Of a stretch of DNA of 64,000 nt, positions 59,896-64,000 are shown piece by piece. Every line of letters starts with the position of its first letter. Within the stretch, counting starts at the first letter, position 1. This DNA is from Halicephalobus mephisto. Lineage: Eukaryota; Nematoda; Chromadorea; Rhabditida; Panagrolaimidae. The stretch lies in NCBI GenBank assembly GCA_009193035.1, contig SWDT01000009.1:372001-436000 (forward strand), written 5' to 3'. The position numbers were made by a program, and so were the translations under genes. The notes beneath the pieces were generated by a model. The model did no database searches. It had not been told where the DNA came from and saw only the letters and a list, made by a program, of their open reading frames with translations.

Positions 59896-62800
59896 ATGTT
59901 TACGAACTTGGATAATCCGGTCGTGGATTTGCAGAGAGTGGGCGAACAGGAGGCGTGTGACCTGAGGAAGACTCAGGTACTCACAAGATATTTTTCTTCG
60001 AGATTTGTTTGTCGGATATTTATCCAGTTAATTTTTGCGGAAAAAGTTCATAAAGTCGATTGAGAAAACGTTTCCTGTCTAGTCTCTCGTTGATCGGTCC
60101 TTGAAAAATCGTTTTAATTTAGATTTCTTCCGTGAAATTAAATCTACCGTAATATATTAATTTTAAATTTTTTTTAGATTCATCCAGAATCCTCCTTGCC
60201 AGATATTCTTGAAGAACTTCTAAAATGGCCGGTGAGTGTTTTTTAAAAATTTGATTTTAAAAAAAAAAAAATTAAATTTAAATTAATATTTTTCGGAATT
60301 TTTACACACCATAATCACAATTAAAAAATACAGTAATTTAGTGTTGGAACATATTTGTTTTTTTAATTTCACAAAATTTCAAAAATTTCGAAATATTTTA
60401 AAAAATAAAAATAATTTTAAACTTTTTATACAAATTACTGTTAATTTAAAAAGTACTGTAATTTGGGGAATTTAGTATTAAAACAAATTTGTTTTTTTTT
60501 GATTTTACAAATGTTCCAAAATTTCGTAATAATTTTTTTTTAATTTCTTACAATTATGAAATTTTTTGAGTTTCTTTAAAAAATAAAAATAATTTTAAAA
60601 TAGTAACTTTGGAAATTCTTTACAAAAGTTGACTCATCCCACTTCTTTTTATCTTCTACAGTACTTTTAAAAAACCATGTCGAAATAATTTCGAAACAAT
60701 TTTTATTTTTATACAATAATTTAATTTTTCGAAATTTAAATTTTTTAAATTTTCAGAATTTTTAGAATTTTTAAAATTTTAGAATTTTTAGAATTTTTAT
60801 TATTTTAGAATTTTTAGAATTTTTAAAATTTTAGAATTTTTAGAATTTTTATTATTTTAGAATTTTTTAAACTTTTTAAAGTTTTTAGAATTTTTCGAAA
60901 TTTTTGTACAAAATGCATAAAAACAGAGAAAATGGTAATTTCGTCAATTTTATTGTTGAAATTGGTCTTTTATTTTTTGTAATTTTTTAAAAATTTTATT
61001 TTTTAATAATGATTTTTATAAATTTGTCTTCAATTAACGATCATTCTAAAACTACAGTAATTTAAAAATTATCTATCGTAATAAATTTTTCTAAAAAATA
61101 ATTTTGGAAAATTTCAAAAACTAAAATAATTTTGTATAAATTTTTATTTTCGTTTTTTTTTTAAATTTTATTATATTTTTAAAAAAATCAGGACCCGTAG
61201 TGATAGTGGACAATCCCTTGTTAGGTTTTCGGTTTTTTTATTTTGGGAATCTTCTCTGTTTTGAATTTAAAAAAATAAATGATTAAAGTCCTAAAAAATA
61301 TTTTTTTGATCGAATGGAAATCAAAAGATCAGTTGGTTTCCTGGATGAGATCACAGCGATAACTGACAATTCCGCCAGGGGCAAATTGTCTAAAATTCTT
61401 AATTTAAAAAAAATAAAAATTCTTAATTTAAAAAAATAAAAACTTTTAGCTTAAAAAAAATTAAAACCTTTAATTTAAAAAAAATAAATATTTTTAATTT
61501 AAAAAAAAAATAAAAACTCTTTATTTAAAAAAAATAAAAACTTTTTATTTAAAAAAAATAAATATTTTTAATTTAAAAAAAAAACAAAAACTCTTTATTT
61601 AAAAAAAATAAATATTTTTAATTTAAAAAAAATAAAAACTTTTTATTTAAAAAAAATAAAAACTCTTAATTTAAAAAAAAATAAAAACTTTTTATTTAAA
61701 AAAAATTAATATCTACAAAATCCAAAAATTTTTGTATTTTTTTTTACCTTGGATATTTTTAAAAATTCTGCAGAATTTGTACAGACTCCTCTCGAGAATT
61801 CCAGAAATTTGAAGAGCAAAACTTTTTTTTCTTGACTGCAAACATTGATTAATTGAGTTTAGAGATGCTCAAAATTGATCAATTGAGTTTCGAAACTTTC
61901 AAAATTGATTTACTGAGTTTAGAAATCTTCAAAATTGATTTATTGAGTTTAGAAATTTTCAACGTTGATTTATTGAGTTTAGAAATCCTCAAAATCGATT
62001 GAGTTTAGAAACTTTTAACATTGATTTACTGAGTTTAGAGACCCTCAACGTTGATTTACTGAGTTTAGAAACCTTCAAAATCGATTGTTTAGAAACTTTT
62101 AACATTGATTTACTGAGTTTAGAAAACCTCAAAATTGATTTATTGAGTTTAGAGACCCTCAACATTGTCGCCGCGAAACCGGTCCTGAGTGACGACAACA
62201 CAAAACGAACAAGAAACGGTAGATGGACTTTGGCACAATTGCGTCAAACAGACGGAATTGTTCCTCTTCAATCTGGAACAAACAAATTTGATTCTCAAAA
62301 GGTTTGTTTTTATTTTTTATTTTTTTTATTTTTGAAAATTTTTAACTTTGTGTCGGTGCACTGTCCATGGAAAAATTCAGGGTAAAACTGCCTTTGGCAC
62401 TCCGAGAAACACCCAAACCCCAATTGTTTTCGCTGATGACGGAAAAAAATACACCATTGATCAACTCAAGAATGATGCCTTAATCCGACTTCAATCTGGA
62501 ACAAACAAATTTGAATCTCAAAAAGTTCGTATTTTAGTCCTACTTTGTTGCACGTTTTACTCACATTACTGTAATTAATTTTTTAGATTTAAAAATTTTT
62601 GTTTTTAAATTTTCATAATTTTAAAAATTTTTGTTTTTTAGTTTTTTAGATTTAAAAATTTTTGTTTTTTTAATTTTCATAATTTTTTTAAAATTTTTTA
62701 TAATTTTTTAAATATTTTGAATTTTTTATTTTTTTCTAAATAATTGCTTTTTTAAAAGTATTTAAATTATATTTTTTTTATTTTTAAAAATTATGTTTTT

Positions 62801-63190
62801 TTTAATTTTAAAATTATATTTTTTTTATTTTTAAAAATTATATTTGTTTTATTTTTAAAATTATATTTTTTTTTATTATTTAAAATTTAATTTTTTTAAA
62901 TTTTTCAGGGAATGACTGGTTTTGGAGCTCCTAGAGATGTGAAAGGAAAGCATCTGAAGAGAATCTGGGAACTTGAATTTCCCGAGGAATCTCCCGAACA
63001 TCAATTCGAACAACTGCGTCAAATCCAGATGCAACAAGCCAAAGAACCCCTGACTTCTCCTCATCACAATGGTACTCCCGAAAGTTTCAACAAATTCAAC
63101 GACGACCAGGTCCCTCGTCAGCAACCCCCTAGTTTCGGTCAGTTCCCCACTCAACAAAGAAACTACCCTATGAACCAAAACCGTCAATAA
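59896..63190 (+). CDS. Calponin-like repeat (CLIK/UNC-87-type) protein
   Basis: Exons 59896-59976, 60178-60231, about 62155-62301, 62381-62524 and 62909-63190, all phase 0, give about 235 residues. The calponin family repeat occurs at the exon junctions: GIVPLQSGTNKFDSQK|GKTAFGTPRN and ALIRLQSGTNKFESQK|GMTGFGAPRD. These bind and stabilise actin filaments, in nematodes mostly in muscle. There is no CH domain; the C terminus is Gln/Pro-rich (QQPPSFGQFPTQQR). The first two exons (MFTNLDNPVVDLQRVG.. and HPESSLPDILEELLKWP) are joined by phase only. The acceptor of exon 3 falls inside a minisatellite (tttagag|ACC), so its start is uncertain. Confidence 0.8.
60232..61860. repeat. Long intron of the calponin-like gene: low-complexity repeats
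   Basis: 60720-60900: TTTTTAGAATTTTTAAAATT tandem. 61390-61700: ~38-bp AAAAACTTTTTATTTAAAAAA array. 61190-61240 (CAGGACCCGTAGTGATAGTG) and 61320-61395 (TTTCCTGGATGAGATCACAG) are less AT-rich and unexplained; both have stops in all usable frames. Confidence 0.6.
61865..62155. repeat. 30-bp minisatellite abutting calponin exon 3
   Basis: About ten copies of TTGATTTACTGAGTTTAGAAACCTTCAAAA (30 bp), open on + as repeats of about ten residues (LLSLETFKID). The last copies run into coding exon 3. Confidence 0.85.
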
Positions 63191-63329
63191 ACCAAAACTT
63201 TAAAAATTACATGATTTTGTGTAACAACTACGTGTAACGTTTTCGTAGAAAAGTAAACTTTTGATTAAAATTTATTCTGATTGTAACATTTACTGTTTTG
63301 ATTCTAAATTTTGAGAAACAGAAAAAAAT

Positions 63330-64000
63330 TTGTTTTTTGAAAGATTTAAGATAAGAGAAAAACTACACCAGAAAGGACTTGAAATAATAATCTGAATGTT
63401 GAAAAAAGTGGGATACTGTAAGATATAAGCGAGATTCTCAATCGTCTTATGTAGAAGATATATAATTATATTCTGTCTTATTGTTCTAGTGAAAATTATT
63501 AACAGCTGTTTTCTATCTTAACAGGTTTTCCTTTCAGTTTTTTGAAAGATTTGAGATAGGAGAAAAATTAAACCAGAAAGGACTTGAAATAATAGTCTGA
63601 ATGTCGAGAAAAATAGGATACTGTAAAACATAAGTGAGATTCTTAATCGTCTTGTGGAAGATATATAATTATATTCTGTCTTATTGTTCTAGTGAAAATT
63701 ATTAACATTTGTTTTCTATCTTAACAGGTTTTCCTTTCAGTTTTTTGAAAAATTTGAGATAGGAGAAAAATTACACCAGAAAGGACTTTAAATAATAGTC
63801 TGAATGTTGAAAAAAGTGAAATACTGTAAAATATAAGTGAGATTTTCAATTGTCTTGTGTGGAAGATATATAATTATATTCTGTCTTATTGTTCTAGTGA
63901 AAATTATTAACAGCTGTTTTCTATCTTAACAGAAGGTTGTCCTTTCAGTTTTTTGAAAGATTTGAAAAATTGTTACTTTTGTTTCTTCGCTGAACCTTCT
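63330..64000. repeat. ~205-bp tandem repeat downstream of the calponin-like gene, continues past window
   Basis: Three full units and part of a fourth: the marker TTTTGAAAGATTTGAGATAGG recurs at about 63336, 63541, 63744 and 63952. Each unit contains AGAAAGGACTTGAAATAATA, GATACTGTAAAA, ATATATAATTATATTCTGTC and TTCTATCTTAACAG. A diverged single copy lies at 24155-24350. Confidence 0.85.

Noticed and set aside
61999..62160. Ten-residue LLSLETFxID repeat protein
   Set aside because: Translation of a 30-bp intronic minisatellite; only the segment from about 62155 has calponin-type coding sequence.

Overview
This is a window of nuclear DNA from a nematode, most likely Caenorhabditis or a close rhabditid relative. 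The evidence is AT-rich sequence, introns from about 40 bp to 1.5 kb bounded by gt and tttcag, putative spliced-leader acceptors directly before start codons, nematode chemoreceptor genes, TACTGTA-rich introns, and a dispersed TCTCGACACGA-type repeat of the kind found in Caenorhabditis. No tRNA, rRNA, CRISPR array or bacterial-type operon is visible. Gene models were built by hand from open frames, splice signals and phase matching; exon ends marked uncertain should be treated so.

Layout. 0.1-3.7 kb (+): 3' part of a K+-dependent Na+/Ca2+ exchanger. 5.3-9.9 kb (+): secreted protein with three vWA-like modules. 10.8-14.1 kb (+): TINAG-like secreted cathepsin-B pseudoprotease with the catalytic Cys replaced by Ser. 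16.1-17.1 kb (+): LITAF-domain protein with a GC-AG intron, tail to tail with 17.1-23.7 kb (-): a receptor tyrosine kinase with two related ectodomain modules. 23.9-30.5 kb: chemoreceptor cluster (a truncated pseudogene, a partly resolved (-) gene, and an Sre-type (+) gene). 31.9-36.6 kb (+): 1455-aa coiled-coil and SPKK-repeat protein, not recognised. 39.7-41.9 kb (-): nhr-23/ROR nuclear receptor, with possible upstream exons to 45.3 kb. 46.5-48.8 kb (-): GOPC/PIST Golgi PDZ protein. 50.3-50.7 kb (-): small two-exon gene. 51.6-56.9 kb: a head-to-head pair of paralogous genes, one with a Cys-rich region (-) and one with a P-loop GTPase (+). 57.9-58.7 kb (-): 5'-truncated LINE with a target-site duplication. 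59.9-63.2 kb (+): calponin-like repeat protein.

Most non-coding DNA is repetitive: minisatellites in nearly every long intron, three copies of a ~320-bp near-palindromic MITE, pogo-like MITEs flanked by TA, and three arrays of ATGTATC-rich repeats ending in CACAAAAA-type inverted termini.

The strongest candidate for an undescribed system is the divergent pair at 51.6-56.9 kb. The two proteins share an N-terminal domain and intron positions, then diverge into a helical/zinc-type Cys-rich protein and a multi-domain GTPase. They face each other across a 460-bp promoter, and the GTPase domain differs in base composition from the rest of its gene.
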